The notes under the pieces were generated by a model. The model did no database searches. It was not told where the DNA came from and worked only from the letters and a program-made list of their open reading frames with translations. This document shows positions 53,276 to 54,799 of a stretch of DNA of 54,799 nucleotides, piece after piece. How positions within the stretch are numbered: position 1 is the stretch's first letter; each line of letters begins with the position of its first letter. This stretch comes from an uncultured Clostridium sp. (lineage in GTDB: Bacteria; Bacillota; Clostridia; TANB77; CAG-508): positions 1 through 54,799 of the forward strand of contig CANEHB010000011.1 in assembly GCA_947427205.1 (NCBI GenBank), read 5' to 3'. The position numbers were made by a program, and so were the translations under genes.

Positions 53276-54694
53276 ATGGCTTACATAAATGAAAAATTGT
53301 TAGAATTTAATAGATATTTAAAAGGAAGAAAAGTAGCTATAATTGGTATTGGAGTTAGTAATGTACCTTTACTTGAATATTTATATAATTTAAATTCTGT
53401 TGTAACAGTTTTTGATAATAAATCTATAGATGATATTGACCAAAAAATTATGGATAAGATTTTAGATTATGGAATGACATATTCTTTTGGAGAAGATTGT
53501 TTAAAGAACTTAATAGGATTTGATATAATTTTTCGTTCTCCAAGTTGTTTACCTATAGTTCCAGAACTTAGAAAGGAAGCTGAAAGAGGTGCAATTATTA
53601 CAACAGAAGTTGAAATGGTAATAGAACTTGCACCAGGATTAGTAATAGGAGTAACAGGAAGTGATGGGAAAACAACAACAACAACTTTAATATATGAAAT
53701 TTTAAAACAAGATGGATATAATTGTTATATAGGAGGAAATATCGGAAAGCCTCTATTTACAAAAATAAAAGATATGGATCCAGAAGATATTGTTGTTTTA
53801 GAATTAAGTAGTTTTCAATTAATGAATATGAAAATAAGCCCTAAAATTTCTGTAATAACTAATATAACACCTAATCATTTAAATATCCATACTGATATGG
53901 ATGAATATATAGAAGCTAAAAAGAGTATTTTTAAGTATCAAGACAAAGATGGTCTTTTAATATTAAATTATGATAATGAAATAACAAGAAATTGTGCAAA
54001 AGAAGCAAAAGGAAAAGTTGAATTTTTTAGTAGTAAAAATAAAATTCGCGAAGGATATTTAGTAGATGTAGAAGATGGAAAAATAAAAATTTGTGAAAAT
54101 GGACTTAGAAGGCATGCATTTGATACTAGAAATATGAAACTTCGTGGAGTTCATAATTTTGAAAATGCATGTTGTGCAATAATAGCAACAAAGGGATTAG
54201 TAAAAAAAGAGTCAGTAGAAACTGTTTTAACAGAATTTAATGGGGTAGAACATAGGCTTGAATTAATAAAAGAAACAAAAACAAGAATAAAATGGTATAA
54301 TGATTCTGTTAGTTCTAGTCCTACTAGAACTATTGCTGGACTAAATGCATTTGCTTTAAAAAATATAAATCTTATAGCAGGTGGATATGATAAAAATTTA
54401 GATTATAATGTACTTGCAAAACCGATAGTAGATAATTGTAAATCATTAATATTATTAGGGCAAACAGCTGAAAAAATTGAAAAAGCAGTTAGATTAGAAT
54501 TAAAAAAGCAAAAAAAGGATTTACCAATTTATAAATGTGAATCTTTAGGAGAAACAGTGCAAACAGCATATAACATTGCTGCAAGAGGTGATATTGTATT
54601 ATTTTCTCCAGCAAGTGCAAGTTTTGATATGTTTAAAAACTTTGCTGAAAGAGGAGATTTATTTAAATCGTATGTAAATGAAATCGTAAAATAA
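53276..54694 (+). CDS. murD: UDP-N-acetylmuramoyl-L-alanine--D-glutamate ligase
   Basis: 472 residues, typical length. Adds D-Glu to UDP-MurNAc-L-Ala in peptidoglycan synthesis. N-terminal UDP-binding domain (VAIIGIGVSNVPLLEYL), ATP loop GVTGSDGKTTTT (about 126-137), ELSSFQL, TNITPNHLNIH (metal/His motif), the HNFENACCA run, and the C-terminal GVEHRLE and LIAGGYDKNLDY. Together these fit MurD rather than MurC, E or F. AGGAGG precedes ATG 53276. No dcw genes follow in the visible 105 bases; a hairpin terminator ends the transcript. Confidence 0.93.
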   Translation: MAYINEKLLEFNRYLKGRKVAIIGIGVSNVPLLEYLYNLNSVVTVFDNKSIDDIDQKIMDKILDYGMTYSFGEDCLKNLIGFDIIFRSPSCLPIVPELRKEAERGAIITTEVEMVIELAPGLVIGVTGSDGKTTTTTLIYEILKQDGYNCYIGGNIGKPLFTKIKDMDPEDIVVLELSSFQLMNMKISPKISVITNITPNHLNIHTDMDEYIEAKKSIFKYQDKDGLLILNYDNEITRNCAKEAKGKVEFFSSKNKIREGYLVDVEDGKIKICENGLRRHAFDTRNMKLRGVHNFENACCAIIATKGLVKKESVETVLTEFNGVEHRLELIKETKTRIKWYNDSVSSSPTRTIAGLNAFALKNINLIAGGYDKNLDYNVLAKPIVDNCKSLILLGQTAEKIEKAVRLELKKQKKDLPIYKCESLGETVQTAYNIAARGDIVLFSPASASFDMFKNFAERGDLFKSYVNEIVK

Positions 54695-54699
54695 ATTTT

Positions 54700-54727
54700 A
54701 ATGCACTATTTATAGTGCATTTTTTAT
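54700..54727 (+). terminator. intrinsic terminator after murD
   Basis: AATGCACTAT pairs with ATAGTGCATT over a short loop and is followed by six T. Confidence 0.88.
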
Positions 54728-54799
54728 ATATTACCTCATATAATTTTATGGTAGTGTAAAGTAATCTATGAAAAAGTAGATTATGAAAAAATTATCTAA

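Overview
The window is very A+T-rich chromosomal DNA from a low-G+C Gram-positive bacterium, most likely an anaerobic, spore-forming member of the Clostridia (probably a gut lineage). Reasons: strong AAGGAGG-type ribosome binding sites, UvrAB, MurD and a NifS/NifU/Rrf2 iron-sulfur set of clostridial type, a BclB-type collagen-like spore-surface protein behind a sigma-K-like promoter, dockerin and cohesin modules, an ECF transporter S component and 4Fe-4S aldo/keto reductase. Species cannot be fixed from the sequence alone.

Layout. 1-2210: 3' part of an FtsX-type ABC permease. 2269-15850: a long, mostly plus-strand redox/electrophile-defence district. It holds a MerR regulator with three matching 19-bp-spacer promoters, two aldo/keto reductases, an ECF S component with a DUF1893 partner, hydrolases, a CMD-cupin protein, four flavodoxin or FMN-reductase-fold proteins (two of them membrane-anchored), a flavin reductase and a frameshifted LysR gene. 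15907-18916: a DUF6774 small protein, then a MATE efflux pump fused to a cytidylate-kinase-like domain behind a leader with an attenuator, and a membrane protein. 19077-21412 (minus): collagen-like exosporium protein plus glycosyltransferase. 21729-29297: DUF1848 protein, a membrane HTH regulator, a decayed LysR gene, a frameshifted WYL regulator, two GyrI-like proteins, an SPL-type radical SAM protein, GNAT-YoaP, AraC and TfoX-N proteins. 29376-33055: Lsa-type ABC-F protein and the Rrf2-NifS-NifU module. 33160-33411: a strongly structured candidate RNA with two potential pseudoknots and its own terminator. 33484-36349: BceAB-like ABC transporter. 36824-41522: secreted transglutaminase-like protein with cohesin-like and dockerin modules, followed by a wall- or membrane-anchored cohesin protein. 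41812-44962: PHP protein, small membrane protein, UvrB. 45101-47660: a three-gene HipA-like kinase cassette. 47816-48838 (minus): a compositionally foreign PurC. 49225-52050: UvrA. 52304-54694: a tiny candidate spore gene, a CMP-kinase-like protein and MurD.

The observations most worth following are the structured RNA at 33160-33411, the paired HipA-like kinases flanking a HipS-like protein inserted between uvrB and uvrA together with a foreign purC, the dockerin/cohesin surface pair, the attenuator and possible leader peptide ahead of the MATE-kinase fusion, and the MerR regulon with its decayed member. No tRNA, rRNA, CRISPR array, transposase or phage gene was seen. All family names come from reading motifs by eye; no database search was possible.
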